NCBI GenBank assembly: GCA_028571685.1
Contig: CM053144.1
Location: 98,362,171-98,426,170 of the forward strand
Origin: Heterohyrax brucei
Taxonomy: Eukaryota > Chordata > Mammalia > Hyracoidea > Procaviidae
Direction of reading: 5' to 3'
Length of the DNA stretch: 64,000 nt
Of the stretch, positions 10,542 to 22,890 are shown in pieces; position 1 is the stretch's first letter, and each line of letters opens with the position of its first letter. A program made the position numbers and the translations under genes. The notes under the pieces are model-generated. The model had not been told where the DNA came from. It searched no databases and worked only from the letters and a program-made list of their open reading frames with translations.

Positions 10542-12569
10542 TCATGATTAGAACTATTGGAAAGATAAAGAAATTGAAAAGGATATCACATATCTCATAG
10601 TTTTCTTGTACAGGTTAAATGCAATGAAGCACTAATAAAGCTGCTCAAGAAGTGTCACTTCCCTTTGTTTATCTCACCTTCTCTCTTTACTTCCTTTGGT
10701 GGTTGGGCAATCCACTGTTCTACTCCTTACCAAGTCAGCCTAATTCCTGATTCGCACATAAGCTGTTCTCGGAGTCATTCCATTACCTTTGTGTTCTGGG
10801 CATTAAAAAATCATTTCAAGCCCACATCTTTGCCTATTGATAAAAATCATTCAAGCTCTGTGCCTTCACTAATTTGAAAAGGTCAAATCCTACAGCATCT
10901 TTAACAATTCTCCCCTTCTCTCATTTGAAAACTTCACTGATAAATTGTATGTCCCAAGGTTCTCTGTGAAATATAAAATTGTATGACACAAAGTGTATTA
11001 TAAGAAAGAGCAACTGTTGTGAATAACCTAGCCCCCACTGCTCAGTGTTTAGCACAGGGCTGGTACATAGGGCATTCTATGAATATTTTTTTAATACATG
11101 AAATAATTAATGGACTCAATCACATTTTAAATTTCAATTTTCTTTTGCCTATAATTCTGTTACACATCAAACACTATGCAAAGTTCAGAAGCATCTATGA
11201 CAAGCTTCATGTCTACCATTTGTCATCTTCATTTTCTGATGAAGAATTTTTAGAGTACTGGGAAATCTCAGAGGAAACATTTTCATTAAGGGAGTTCAGC
11301 TAATATTTTGAAGATTGTTTCAACATTTAGTCCACAATTTAGCAATCTAAAGGACTGCCTTCAATGAAAAAGTCCTTCCAGTCCACTCAGGCTGTCCCTT
11401 TCTTGGGCAGAGTAAAAATCTCAGCCACCCGACAGTGAAGCGTTGACTGTGCAGAGGCTTTTCTCATTTCACACTCACAGGAGACTGGAAATAAATCCAG
11501 GACGTGCTGACTAATTCTCTTGGCTGGTATCAGCTTTGACATGTGTGAGACAGTTCCACTGTCATTCGCCTGAAGAACATCAGAAGGAGAGAGGGAAATG
11601 CACCTCCTCAGAGTGTGCTCAGTCTAAGTTCCCACACAATCAATAGTATTCCATGTTATTGGGCTCAAAGCATAAAGAACTGTGATAGTTAAATAATAAA
11701 AAAGAAAACAAGTCTGTCACTATGCTACCACCACATTTTAATGAACATCAGAGTGGGATGGCTCAGATGCTATGTCTTCTAACAGAAGTCAGTATCTTAG
11801 ATGATCAGACACCTTTTGGTTGGATTGACTCAATACGGACAGCATATCTCGGTGCTCTAAGTATAGCACCTTCTTGCTGACATAAGCACCCTGACCACTA
11901 TAGGACCTGAAATGCTCAAAATCATTATTCATCTTCTACAACAGGAAATTAGCATTATTGCTTACATTCATCTGTCTCCTCATTAATCACCAACAACAAA
12001 TTCACGTAATTTGTTATCTGGTTTCACTAACTTCTTAATTGGTATTCCACTCCAGTTAGAGGAAAAAAGTGGGTGGAGGGAGCAATGTAAAGAAATTAAG
12101 AAATTTAAAAAATTGTACACATTAACATTGTCTAACAGAATATAAAATTATTTATCAAAAAAAAAGAAGAAGAAGAAAAGAGAGTGGGAGAGAATGGTGA
12201 TGACTATGAAAGGTGTCTCAGGGTCTCCAAAAGTTTCACACTGATAACTTACCCCCACCCCAAAATCTTAAATGAAGCACATTACACGAGTAGAAGATCT
12301 CCTTGGCTTTACAAAGAAAAGCAATTTCATATCATTACACCATGGAGCTAGCATGAAAATGAGCAATAAAAGCTTAAAGACTGAAAGCAGCAGAGAAGAA
12401 ACAGAAAGAAAGAACATGCATGAGATTAAACATAACCAGAGAGGGTAATGAAGCAGCAGCAGAAGACTGACAAGGAAAGAGAGATAGGAAAAAGAGAATT
12501 ACCTCACCGAGCGGGAGGTGATATATGTAACACAAATATGAAAAATACACCAAAATCTATGAAGAATGT
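10542..12569. other. Two kilobases without an assigned feature
   Basis: Short frames exist (for example 10665-10877 and 11019-11303) but show no domain, and the flanks do not look like splice sites. A small AAG-rich run lies near 12160-12180. Old repeats too diverged to recognise are possible. Confidence 0.35.
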
Positions 12570-13400
12570 CTATGAAATAAAAGATTTATATGCTAAGAAA
12601 AAGAAGGGTAACATAATAGAAAAATAGCAAAAGATTTGAATAGGTAGTTCACAAACAAGGATATCAAACGTCCATAAACACAGAAAAACACGACCAACTG
12701 CATTAATCATCAAGACACTGCAAAAGAAAATAATGGTAGAAGACTTCTGTACAACCAAAAGAATGGCTAAATTTAAAAAGACTAACAAACTTAACATCAG
12801 ATGGAAGTCTGGAACTTGTGTGCTGTGCTTTAAGTCCTTTGGAAACAAAGCTAAATATGTTTGTACCCTGTAATGTAGCAATTGCAACTCTTAACTAAAC
12901 ACACAACAGACATAGATACACCTGTAAAAACAGAAGACATGTACAAGACTACCATCTCCATGTTACTTCTAACAGCTAAAAAAAAAGAGGGGGACAGGGA
13001 CACCCAACAGTAGCATGGATAAATGGTAGTGTAACTGTGTAATGCAATGGTATAGTTATGAGAAAGTATGAACTATTCTACATTCAACAAAATGAATGAC
13101 TTTTACAAAGCTAATATTAAGTGAAAAAAACCAAGCATAATGGAATAATACTACATAACCATATATAGAAAACTAAAGAACTAAACTAAACATGCTGTTA
13201 AAAGTGAAGAGGCTGTTAATGTTGAGAAGGAAAAGTGATTTAGAGGGAAGCATGAGACTCTGGTTGCTGGGATGTGGTCAGTTCAGCCAACCAAGAGCTG
13301 AATCCAAACAAAGCACTCAGGAAAGAAAAACTCATCACTAAAATATTTTGGGTAAGTACTAAATACATTTAAAAGGAGAATGAAGCTCAGTCATCTAATA
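12570..13400 (+). pseudogene. Ancient L1 ORF2 C-terminal region and 3' UTR, sense
   Basis: The order of words ('agatttgaataggtagttca', later 'gacatgtacaagactacc', 'gcatggataaatggtag', 'caatggtatagttatgag') is that of the L1 ORF2 3' end seen better preserved at 36160-36640 and 52290-52980. Stops and indels are frequent and no frame survives. A 105-codon minus-strand frame (12570-12887) is antisense shadow. L1 ORF2 encodes an endonuclease/reverse transcriptase; only the Cys-rich tail area is represented. Confidence 0.6.
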
Positions 13401-13507
13401 AAATCATAGTTACAGACTAAAGAACAAATTCTGTTGTAACTTAACCAAGAAAAATAATGATGAAATTTGATGTAATCAATAAAAATTATAAGGTTCTGAT
13501 GGGTGAA

Positions 13508-13668
13508 CTAAAACCCACTGCTGTCGAGTCGATTCTGACTCAAAGCAACCCTACAGGTCACAGTAGAACTGCCCCATAGAGCTTCCAAGTAGTATGTGGC
13601 AGATTTGAGCTGCCTACCTTTTGGTTAGCAGACACAGCATTTAACCACTATACCACCAGGCTTTCCAT
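13508..13668 (-). repeat. AfroSINE, antisense
   Basis: Near full length: 'cccactgctgtcgagtcgat' at the tail side and 'ccttttggttagcagacaca' at the head side. Confidence 0.85.
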
Positions 13669-14008
13669 TATGATGGATAACTGGGAAGAATTGTAAAGAA
13701 AAAAAAAAATCTTCATCTCTCCTTACACAGAATCAAACAGTCTAAAGCTAAAAAGTGGCATTTAACAAAAATGATAATGCCACCATCTTTTGACAGATTC
13801 TCATAATTTTTTTCTTAACTATGCAAAAAAATTGTATTACCTCACATTTCATATATGGATAAAAATGTATCTGACAATTCAATAATTTCTTCAGTTTTAC
13901 TTGTTACTTTTTCTTCTGTTCATGCAAGTAAAATTACATTTAATTGTCTTTATGAAAGCAGCATGGATATAATGATCCCAATTTACACACACATCTCTTT
14001 GTACAATG

Positions 14009-14520
14009 GTATTAGTTTCCTATTGCTGTTCTAACAAATTACCACAAACCTGGTGACTTAAAACAGCAGAAATTTATTATATTCCACTACTGGAGATCAT
14101 AAATTTAAAATTAGTCTCACTGGGTTGAAATCCAGTGTTAGTAGAGCTGGTTCCATCTGGAGGTTCTAGAGGAAAGTTCACTTCTTTACTTCTCCCGGAT
14201 CCTAGAAGACACCAGCACTCCTTGGCTCATGGTTCCTGCCTCCATCTTCAAAGCCTGAAACACAGCACTTTCAGGTCACTGACTGTCCCACCTCAGTTTC
14301 CATCATCACATCTTCCTTCACTCTGATCCTTCTACCTCTCTCTGAAAAAGGCCCTGTGATTACACTGGGCCCATTCAAATAATCCAGCATAATCTCTCTA
14401 CCTCAAGATCACTAATTTAATCACATCTGCTAAGTCCTATTTGTAAAATAACATAGTCAGAGACTCCAGGGATTAGGAGATAATTATCGTTGTAAAGGGG
14501 ACATTATTTGGCCTCCCACA
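14009..14520 (-). mobile_element. MLT1-type MaLR solo LTR, antisense
   Basis: Begins 'tattagtttcctattgctgt' plus 'ctaacaaattaccacaaacc', continues with 'agtctcactgggttgaaatc', 'ctggaggttctagagg' and 'cctccatcttcaaagcc', and ends 'ggcctcccaca'. This is the complete antisense order of an MLT1-like LTR. It is older and differently organised from the MaLR LTRs at 26, 37 and 55-62 kb. The chance frame at 14135-14326 lies inside it. Confidence 0.8.
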
Positions 14521-14739
14521 TTTATTTTTCTACCTACGTTTATGATACAGAGATGTCTAGAATGATATTCAACTGACACTAGTTACAGCAACTTTGGAAT
14601 GATGGAATTTGGAATGATTATTTACTACTCCCATTTCTATATGTTTTTATATTGCTTCAGTTTTTACAACGAGCATGTATCACTTAATCTTTCTGGAAGA
14701 TCTACTAAATCCCTATCCTAAGCTTTATGGATATGAAAA

Positions 14740-15260
14740 TAAAAGATAATGTCTGATTTATAGGCACTCCCAATCTATGGCGAAAACACAGTTGCAAAAA
14801 GAAGAAAAACACATGATAATGTCATAATAGAGGGAGAACACAAAGAACCCTGGATGCACACAGGATTTTGAACTAGCCTTAACTGAAAGATCCAAGAAAA
14901 AGTCTTCGGAGAAGACATCTGAAGGTAGATCATAAAGTGGATGGAGGTGTGGAATGTTCTAACCAGCATGTATAAAGGCGTGGAAGATTTAGGGAGTTAA
15001 AATCATGATGCAAAAGATGAGTTGCAAGCAATTCAGTCTAACTGAGCAACTGGATGAGGCCGCAGTGAGTAGGACAGTGACAGGGATGGGGACACAGGGT
15101 TGAGGAAGTGGGTAGAACAGAGTGTGAATGATCCTGTAGGTCATGTAGCCTGGATATAAACTGGAACTGCCTTGCTCTTCAAGATCTAAGGACTCCTGGT
15201 TTACACTTTCTTCCCTCAATTCCATGGCTTGAAAATATTTAAAATTCATCTCAAGATTTT
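14740..15260 (-). repeat. L2 fragment, antisense
   Basis: 'ggtagatcataaagtggatg', 'tggaatgttctaaccagcat', 'gatgagttgcaagcaattc' and 'gatcctgtaggtcatgtagc' appear in the order of antisense L2 seen also at 2160-2650. Assignment is by diffuse pattern. Confidence 0.4.
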
Positions 15261-16607
15261 TGCAAATGGGGATGGGAGGGAGAGGTTTAATTGATTCCAA
15301 TTTTTAATGTATTGGTAGAATTCTGAAGCCCTAATTTTTTATTCTTTTAGGTAACTTGATCTTTTTGCTTAGTATCCTGTTTCTTTTTCTATCCTTGGAG
15401 ACTGATGAGAAGGGTTAATTTGTAGACAACTGTTCCCCAACAGGTTGTCCTCCCAGAAGAAGATTAGTCTCCTACAAAGTTCCATGGAACTGAGTCATGG
15501 AGGGTGCTTATGGAATCAATCACAGTCAACTTCAAAGCTGAGTCTAGTTCCCCTGAGCACACCGGGTGAGAATGCGTGAACGCTGAGGTGAAGAGTCGTG
15601 CTCCGGCCCTTCTGTATCATGTAGCTGCAAGTACAAGGCTTAAACGCCAGTCCCAATACTGTATCGCGGAGACCAGACCTCTCCTGTCTCCTGTAGATTC
15701 CTCCCAATAAATAACCACCGGAAGCTGAAATCTGTGTTATCTGGTCATTTGACATTGTTTGCACAGGTCAGTAACCATACAAAATATATCTCATTGCTGA
15801 AAAGTCTCTTTTTCAATACAGATACATATTTTATCTCTTGAGAATTTGAAGCTATTTGGGCAAAGTAGTCTACCTATACCACCTACTCTATTCCCTACCC
15901 CTGTAAAAGGGGGAAAAAAAACTTACGGGGATGTAGAATTATTGGCACTAAAAACCACCTAACCGTTAATTTGAAGCACAGTACCTCTTCACTCATGTAA
16001 CACTGTTTGTTAGGTGTGCAGCCATCATTTTTGAATGATAGCTCTGTGCACTGTAATTCCAAAGCCCTTCTCATAGCACCACAAAGAGATAGCTAGAGAA
16101 ACATCACAAGAGGAAATCGCTTATATGTTTGTCTCCAGATGAAAACTAGTTTTGATTTTTTTTCAGACACTACAGTATACTTGTGCTGCAGTTTGCTATA
16201 GGTCACTAAAAAAGACAAAGAAAAGGACAAATGCATACAAATACAGTAACCCTGCAGAAAAACAAAGCAAGGAATATATGCTGAGGATGGTGGGTAATCA
16301 GCATACATAATCTTTCTGAAAAGCAACTGAAATGCCGCCAGGACTTCCAAGTGACACACTGAGTAACCAATGGTTTTCCCACACCAAGGGAAGAGTATGA
16401 CTTCTACTTGAAGAAAATACCCAAGTTCCCCCAGTTATAAACCTCTTTCATCTATTTAAGGAAAGCCTCTCTTGTTCGGATGATGCATCATCGTATCCAT
16501 AATCTCTTTATATCTAGATAATTTAAGAAAACTTTCAAAAAAATTTAAAAAGGACTGGATTAAACAGCATAGAGGACTATCTTACTCTATGAGAAATATT
16601 ACTGTTA
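15261..16607. other. No recognisable feature
   Basis: Two minus-strand frames of 82 and 88 codons (15516-15764, 16093-16359) have no recognisable domain or splice context. No repeat family could be assigned. Confidence 0.35.
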
Positions 16608-16766
16608 GTAGGAGCTGTCAAGTGAGTTCCCACGTATAGTGGCCCTATGTACAGCAAAATGAAACATCTGTTGCTGTGTTTGAGCCCACTGTCGCAGTTA
16701 CTGAATCAGTCCACATAGTTAAGGCTGTTCTTCTTTGTCATTGACCCTCTACTTTACCAGAGAACT
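16608..16766 (-). repeat. RTE LINE 3' tail fragment, antisense
   Basis: 'ggagctgtcaagtgagttcc' leads into 'tttgagcccactgtcgcag' and 'ttgaccctctactttacc', the antisense RTE tail also seen at 19306, 26326 and 31271. Confidence 0.7.
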
Positions 16767-17479
16767 ATAACCTCGTATAAAAGTGGATGCCCGCACTTAG
16801 CTAATTTCACAATTCTTTGCTATGGTGCATTTTAAAATTTGCTAGTTCTGTGAGACTACATTTTTAAACTACCTTTTGTTTGTTCTGAAAAGGAGCTTGT
16901 TAGAATTTTTTCCCCCTATTTCTCTCTGAAAGTTTTCCTTCAAACAAAATTTTTATCTGAAGTTCTAAAAAACATGCTGCTCTGTCATTTTTCTTTCTTT
17001 CTTTTTTTTTTTTTTATCATTCTGAATTACTTCTCCTTCCCAGCTTGTTTATTCTATTCTGATTTGAAAGCAGCATTGGAAATTCTACGAGAAGTAGAAG
17101 CTTTGAAAAATAAAAACTTGTGTAGCCTTCCCTCCACCAGTTAATAAAAATGAACCTTTTTTTTCTAGTTGCTTTTTCTCGTGGAGGCTCACTTATCATG
17201 AACTAGTTGTATTTTTTTTTTTCACTGAACAAATATTAAAAATCTGTCAGCAGGCATCTTTCAGTGTGAAAAGCCTCGAAAAGACAACAGCGAATCTACT
17301 CTCTTGACTGGAGATAGTTCGGCTCTGATGTTGATTCTAAGCCCTTTTCAAGAAGAACAAGGTGTCCCAAGGGACTGATTATAAGCTACAGTGTCTTTAT
17401 AACTAGTTTAAATTTGACTCATCCTGGTACCAAACCTAAACCACTTATAATGTCATGGATGAACTCTTTCCCAGGAGAC
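16767..17479. other. No recognisable feature, T-runs present
   Basis: Poly-T runs at about 17003-17016, 17157-17164 and 17211-17220 are visible; no repeat body or exon is recognised beside them. Confidence 0.35.
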
Positions 17480-17715
17480 ACTGCTGAAAGGCTATGTAGC
17501 CTGGAGGTTAAAGCACAGAGGCTGGGACCCTGGCTCCACCCCTTATCAGCTGTGCATCATTGTGTGAGCTTCCTAATGTCACTTTACCTTAGTTTCCCCA
17601 TATGTACATTAAAATAATGCCAATGAAATCCCCTAACTCACCTTAGGAGAGTACATGGCACAGAGGAAAAAGTCACAAAGCATCAGCAATTGTTCCAAAA
17701 TAACATGTTGAAAGA
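17480..17715 (+). repeat. MIR SINE, sense, nearly complete
   Basis: 'tgtagcctggaggttaaagc', 'ggctccaccccttatcagct', 'taccttagtttccccatatg' and 'gagtacatggcacagag' follow the complete MIR order. Confidence 0.8.
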
Positions 17716-17989
17716 GCAATGAATTGAACTGCCTTGCTATAAATGCTACTAACTTTACTTATTTTCATGTTCCTCTTGGTAATATTAATTACTCCTGAGA
17801 GTCACTGTTCCATAATGTTTTGGTAGAATATTCTGCTATAGGATATGAATAGGTTTCAGAGATGTGCTAGACAGTTCACATTTCCCTTCATCTGACAGCA
17901 ACCCTGTTCAAAGAAGCGAGAAACTGGCTCCATAGATTATGGTTCTTAATACAAAACGCTAAATTTCAGCAATCTCCAAGAATCAGGGA

Positions 17990-18044
17990 AACACTGGTAG
18001 CATACTGGTTAAGTGCTGTATCTGCTAACCTAAAAGGTCGGCAG
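17990..18044 (+). repeat. AfroSINE 5' fragment, sense
   Basis: Only the tRNA-like head is left: 'ctggttaagtgctgtatctg' then 'ctaacctaaaaggtcggcag'. Confidence 0.7.
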
Positions 18045-18199
18045 ACAAGAATCAGAAGTGTTGAGCGTAAGAGTATTCAACCGATTTGGGTCATTCAACA
18101 AGGAGGGAAATTTAGCAGTTTCTATACAAATTTCCCAGTGTAAAATCTGAGTAGTAATAGTAGCATCAGAACCTGTCTAACATCAGAGGGGGAGAATAA

Positions 18200-19030
18200 G
18201 AATCAAGATCAGCCTAAGGCTGATTCCTATGAGGTAGAGGTAAGACTTGCCTTCACCCTTCAGCCTTTTTATCAATTCTGACATCCGCCATCCCTCCCTC
18301 AGTACTCAATAGTCTGTTGCCAAGGCCACATAAAACTCACAAACAATACTTATATTTAAGTGGTTTATTAAGGAACAGGGTATAACTAAGAATTAGGATC
18401 AACAGGCTACAACCCAAGATCAGGATCAGAAAGCAGGTAGGCAAAGTCACCCTTCTTCAAGTGCAGGACAGCTCTCTGAGCCCTTCTGAGCCATGCAAGC
18501 AAGCTTCTCTCTACTCCCTGTGAACAGGTTTCCTCTCAACCGCCTCAGGAATACTCCCCTGGACAGGCCTCCTCTTAGCCCAGCCATCTGCCACCACTGA
18601 CTCTCCTGCAGGGCCCCTTCCTGTCCTTGTCCCTGTGTTCAGTTTATACTCTTTGACCAGTGTTACAGACCTTTTGGGAGATTCCTTGCCTCCTCCTCTC
18701 CCTCTCTCTTCATTCTGCTGATACTTGTTGTTCCTCTACCTAGTTCTGTCTCTCAAAACAATAGCTGTGTGGCTGGCCACTTAAATACACAAATTCCTAA
18801 ATTTCAAGGAAGGACATTCCCAACAGGGCCAGGGACTGGCCAATCCCCTTTCAGTAGACCACAGACATCTTATTTGCATAGTAAGCTACAATGCATCTCA
18901 TTTGCCTAATTTATTAACCAATCCCCTGCAGGCACGCACCAGTCACAGGGCAGGCTGAACCCAAGAAAGGACAAAAAGTCAAGTTGTTTACAGTTTGCCT
19001 AGGAAACGTCAGTCAGTCTGGACAAAAGTA
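18200..19030 (-). mobile_element. LTR-like sequence (same family as 1-1870), antisense
   Basis: An antisense poly(A) signal ('tttatt') lies at about 18362-18367 in 'ggtttattaagg'. Downstream come 'aggatcaacaggctacaacc', a pyrimidine-rich middle, and segments with 'cttatttgcatagtaagc' and 'cagtcacagggcagg'. The uninterrupted order allowed the MaLR insertion at 520-993 to be recognised in the related copy. Exact ends were not found and no coding part adjoins it. Confidence 0.5.
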
Positions 19031-19305
19031 AGAATTCTTCTAGGGCAGAAACTAGGGCAAAGATAGCTCCTCAGAGCTTAGGGGGAAAATCACTCAACCT
19101 GTTTTTCCAAAGAACCAAGACAAATGTTCACATAAAGTAACTCATTTTGACACACCCAAACTAAGCCTAATGTCTTTCTGCTCAGTATATTAACCAACAC
19201 GTGGCTAAGTATCTCATTGATAGCCTTAATCCCTAATCCAACTAAAAAATACACACCAATAAAGATAATAGTCTTCTGTAAGTCAGAAACACAGTGTTTC
19301 ACTTG

Positions 19306-20075
19306 TTTTTGTTAAGTGCTGTCAAGTCAGTTCAGACTTCATAACAGCCCTATGCACAACAGAACAAAACACCACCTGGCCTAAACCAGGTCCTCAGTCA
19401 TTTTTATGCGTAAATCCACAGACACAGATGTGGTGTCAATCCATCTTGTTGAAGGTCTTCCTTTTTTTGCTGACCCTTCATTCTGCCAAGCATGATGTCC
19501 TTCTCCAGGGACTGATCCTTCCTGATAGTATGTCCAAAGTATGTGAGACACACTCTCGTTATCTTTGCTTTCAAGGAGCACTCTGGTTGTAATTCTTCCA
19601 GAACAGAACTGTTTGTTCTTTTGGCAGTCTATGTACATTCAATAGCCTTCTCCAGAAGAGTGTGCTGTCACCGTGCAGGGAGAGCAATGGAAGCCGCATA
19701 TGGGTGAGCATGCAATTTATATGGGAATGTACATTTTCATTCAATCATAATTTTAAAAAAAGATAAAAAAGAAATATACATATTCTTCTCCAACACCACA
19801 ATTTAAAGGCATTAATTCTTTTTTTATTGATTGTTCAGCTTTCAGATGCATATGATACAACTGAAAACATCATGGCTTGAATCAGGCATACTTTAGTCTT
19901 CCAGCTGACATCTTTACTTTTCAGTACTTTAAAGAGCTCCTTTGCAGCAGATTTTCCCAAAGCAATATGTCTTTTGATTTCTTGACTGCTGCTTCCATGG
20001 CTATTCATCATGGAACCAAGTAAAATGCAATCTTTTCATGACTTTGGGCTAATTATTATTTCAGCCTCAGCTTTC
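19306..20075 (-). pseudogene. RTE LINE 3' region, antisense, interrupted by an L1 tail
   Basis: The antisense RTE 3' end starts with 'gttaagtgctgtcaagtcag' and proceeds through 'gatgtccttctccagggact', 'acactctcgttatctttgc' and 'ggcagtctatgtacattc' up to about 19652, then resumes after the L1 tail with 'cttctccaacaccacaattt', 'ttgattgttcagctttcag' and 'ttgcagcagattttcccaaa'. RTE elements encode an endonuclease plus reverse transcriptase; only the region after the RT core and the 3' tail is present here. The 85-codon minus-strand frame 19381-19638 is part of this decayed ORF end and reads out words typical of the RTE tail. Confidence 0.75.
19653..19790 (+). mobile_element. L1 3'-end-only insertion, sense, inside antisense RTE
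   Basis: 'gtgtgctgtcaccgtgcagg', 'ggagagcaatggaagccgca', 'gggaatgtacattttcattc' and an A-rich tail match the last ~130 bases of the L1 3' UTR at 40230-40345. Flanks show an imperfect target duplication ('ccttctccag' left, 'tcttctcca' right), consistent with target-primed insertion of a severely 5'-truncated copy. Confidence 0.75.
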
Positions 20076-21289
20076 ACATTTGAAAAGACAGGGATAAGAA
20101 TATTTACCTTGCAGCATTTAATTTGTGAATTTATAATAAAATTTTCCAAGATGATTCTTGAAAAAGGAATGTTTTAAACATGTGGTTATTACCTTCATTG
20201 TTACTATTATCATTATGTAGTGAAATAGTGTATGCGATTCTTCTATTCATGAGGAACTCTTGGATTGGAAGGGAAAGGGCTCACAAAATAAAAAAAAAAG
20301 CAGGAAGTGAATACAGTAAAAAATGGGGGAGAAATTAGAGTTGAAATGATAGACTTGATAAATAAGTCTTTATGTACCTATGTACCTACATCAAAGTCAA
20401 ATATCTTTTGAGAATCTGGTAAAACCTAAGGATAATATGACCAGGAAAACTAATTTACACATAAACAAAGAAAATTTTATGGGTCCAAGACCCCCAGTGT
20501 AAGAAATACTAATCTAAAACAGTGATTCTCAAACTGTACCACAATCCACTAGTTAGCAGAACAAATTCAGTAAGTTCTCACCAGCATGTTTTAAAAAAAT
20601 ACCTACTCCATATCTACAAAAAAAGTATAATGAAAATATTGGATGATATCACATATTATACTATTTCATGAAACTTTTGCTTCAGGGGTGTGTGTGTGTG
20701 TGTGTGTGTGAATTTACAGCTGCACCAAATCATAGGGTTGAATGAATCTCATGTATTTCTTACATAGTCTGTGGTCAAAAAGATTTGAGGATTTGAGGTA
20801 CACTCTGTAGCTAGTGTGTTTATTGTAACTACTTATGTCCAACACAGATTTCTCTAATAAGGACTCATTTAATTTGAGATCCCTTGCAATCAACTGCTTA
20901 AGAAATATCCAACACATCTTCTCAGTCTTCAGACATAATAAGAACATGAATTCAAAGGTAATGATGCCTGTTATTAAATAGTAGCCACAATATCATAAGA
21001 AATCTACCGTTCTTTTAGTGAAGAACAAAAAATAGAGTTGCAATTTAAGTACATCAAGTGTCAGAAGTACTGTTTTTAAAAGCCACAATAAGCCTCAAGT
21101 AATGTCTTGAGCACAGCGTAATTGCTGTTTTATAAAGAAAAATTTAGCATACCTTATACTCCTTTATGTAAGCAAGCATCAAAGTAGTCTGGACGGTCAT
21201 TTGAAACTTCTGTAAATGCTTTGAGAAGAAAAGAGTATAGGGAAGAAGAGATATTGACTCTTTACAAGTATATCTGGAAATTTGTTACT
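20076..21289. other. Unassigned; (TG)n at 20688-20711 and a possible MER5-like start at 20519
   Basis: A TG dinucleotide run of about 12 repeats is clear. 'cagtgattctcaaactgta' at 20520 resembles the start of MER5-type hAT fragments, but the match is short. Nothing else is recognised. Confidence 0.35.
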
Positions 21290-21745
21290 CTACAAGGTTA
21301 GCCCTCATCTATGCGAAAATGAGGGCCAACCAGGCAGAGAAAACATTCTGCTTCTACAATAAGAAACAAGATTTAAAAGGAAAGCCTGGATGCTAGAAGG
21401 CGTGATATACAAATAGAGCTACAATCTGAGGGGGAGTAACCATTGTGTTAAAAATGGGCCACCAAACCTAATACACGGCGTAAGTAGAATACAAACCATA
21501 ACTAACAATGCACAAACACCAGAAGATGAACTAGATACTTGGGAGCTCCTAACACTTAAACTGCCTCATTGAAAGACTTCTCCAAAGGAGTAAAAAGAAA
21601 GCCTATAGACTGGGGGTGAAAATTACTACTACCTGACCGACAAGGTTCTAGTAGTTAACATTCATAGGAAAATCCAACACCGCCACAACAAAAAGACAAG
21701 TAATCTAATGCAAAAACGGGCAAAGGCATGGTGATGAAATCAGGA
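21290..21745 (+). pseudogene. L1 ORF2 3' segment, sense, broken
   Basis: 'cagaagatgaactagatact', 'tgggagctcctaacac', 'gacttctccaaaggagtaaa' and 'ataggaaaatccaacaccgc' are degenerate ORF2 C-terminal sequence (compare 52310-52400). It is immediately followed, in the same orientation, by an ORF1 end, an order impossible in one intact L1. So two L1 fragments abut here or the copy was rearranged. Confidence 0.6.
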
Positions 21746-21779
21746 CATGTCCAGAGAAACAGAAATTAAGAGAATACGT

Positions 21780-21782
<3 letters not shown>

Positions 21783-21811
<29 letters not shown>
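21783..21811. repeat. (AC)n microsatellite inside L1 ORF1 remnant
   Basis: About 14 AC units replace the A/C-rich stretch that reads 'aaaacacaaaccaaac' in the related L1 at 50881-50896. Confidence 0.95.
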
Positions 21812-22361
21812 TTTACAAGAATTATTAAAGGGAATTCCTTGGTTTGAGAACAACGCCAGACCACAGCTTGAATCTAGGATGCAAGATCACACCAGCCAGA
21901 CACCAGTGTAAAAATGAACTCTCAAAGACTATTCAAAACCAAAAGATTTATAACAGGGAACCAGAGGGGTTAATCTGCAAATTACAACAGTAGAACAATA
22001 AAAGAGGGAATAAAATGGTGTAGGTAGACAACTTTCTAATAGAAAGCAAGGTAAGGTAATACCAAGTAGCAACGAGTTCAAACTTAAAAAGATATGGATA
22101 AATTTCAAGGTAACCACAGCAAAAGTTAACAAACCTACGTATCAAAATAAAGAAACATATGAAGTCTCAGTAAAAAACAAAATCTACCAACAAAAACAAA
22201 ATTTTTACAAACGAAAAGAATTCAATGCAGCAGAGTAAGCGGAATAAAAAAAAATACCTCCACCACAAAAAAATTAAAAAAAAAAAAAACTATAAAATGA
22301 CAGCAGTATCTCACATCTGTCAATAATTACACTGAATTTAAATGCCCTGATTGCACTTACG

Positions 22362-22534
22362 AAACTCTGGTGGCATAGTGGTTAAGTCCTGTGGCTGTTA
22401 ACCACAAAAAAAAGGTTGAGAGCTCAATCTACCAGGCACTCCCTGGAAACTCAACAGGGCAGTTCTACCCTGACCTATAGGGTCACTGTGAATCAGGACT
22501 GACTTGATGGCAGTGGATTTAGTTTGGTTTGTTA
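22362..22534 (+). repeat. AfroSINE, sense, nested in L1 ORF2
   Basis: 'aaactctggtggcatagtgg' through 'tcactgtgaatcaggactga' and a T/G tail. L1 ORF2 sequence continues on both sides, so the SINE is younger than the L1. Confidence 0.9.
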
Positions 22535-22890
22535 AATACACCTACAGAAAGACGGAGACTAACAGAACAGGTTGAAAAATAGGATACATCAAGACATTAT
22601 CTACAAGAGATTCATCTTAGAAACAAAGACATAAACTTATTAAAAATTAAAGGATTGAAAGAAATAGACAAAATAAACAGCAACCAAAAAGCAGCAGTAG
22701 CAGCAATACTAATCAAAGATAAAATAGACTTGAAAACAAAAAATGGGCACAGGATATGAACCAACCCTTCACCAAAGACAACCTTCAGGTAGCTAACAGA
22801 CACTAATGCTCATTATCATTAGCCATTATAGCTATGCATATCAAGACTACAATGAGACACCACCTCACCCAGACATTTCCCATACTAAAT

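Larger units (their letters stand above)
21746..22890 (+). pseudogene. L1 copy: ORF1 end, inter-ORF spacer, ORF2 start fused to ORF2 end
   Basis: 21735-21830 matches the ORF1 C-terminus ('gaaatcaggacatgtccaga'), within which an (AC)n run has expanded (21783-21811). The spacer follows (21840-22300), then the ORF2 start around 22310 ('caataattacactgaattt'), interrupted by a SINE, then endonuclease-region sequence up to about 22738 ('aaagataaaatagacttgaa'). From about 22740 the sequence is ORF2 C-terminal ('aatgggcacaggatatgaac'). Nearly 900 codons of ORF2, including the reverse transcriptase core, are missing. No frame is open across the copy. Confidence 0.7.

Noticed and set aside
20519-20600. 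MER5-like hAT fragment
   Set aside because: Only about 20 bases resemble the family start; too little to annotate as an element.
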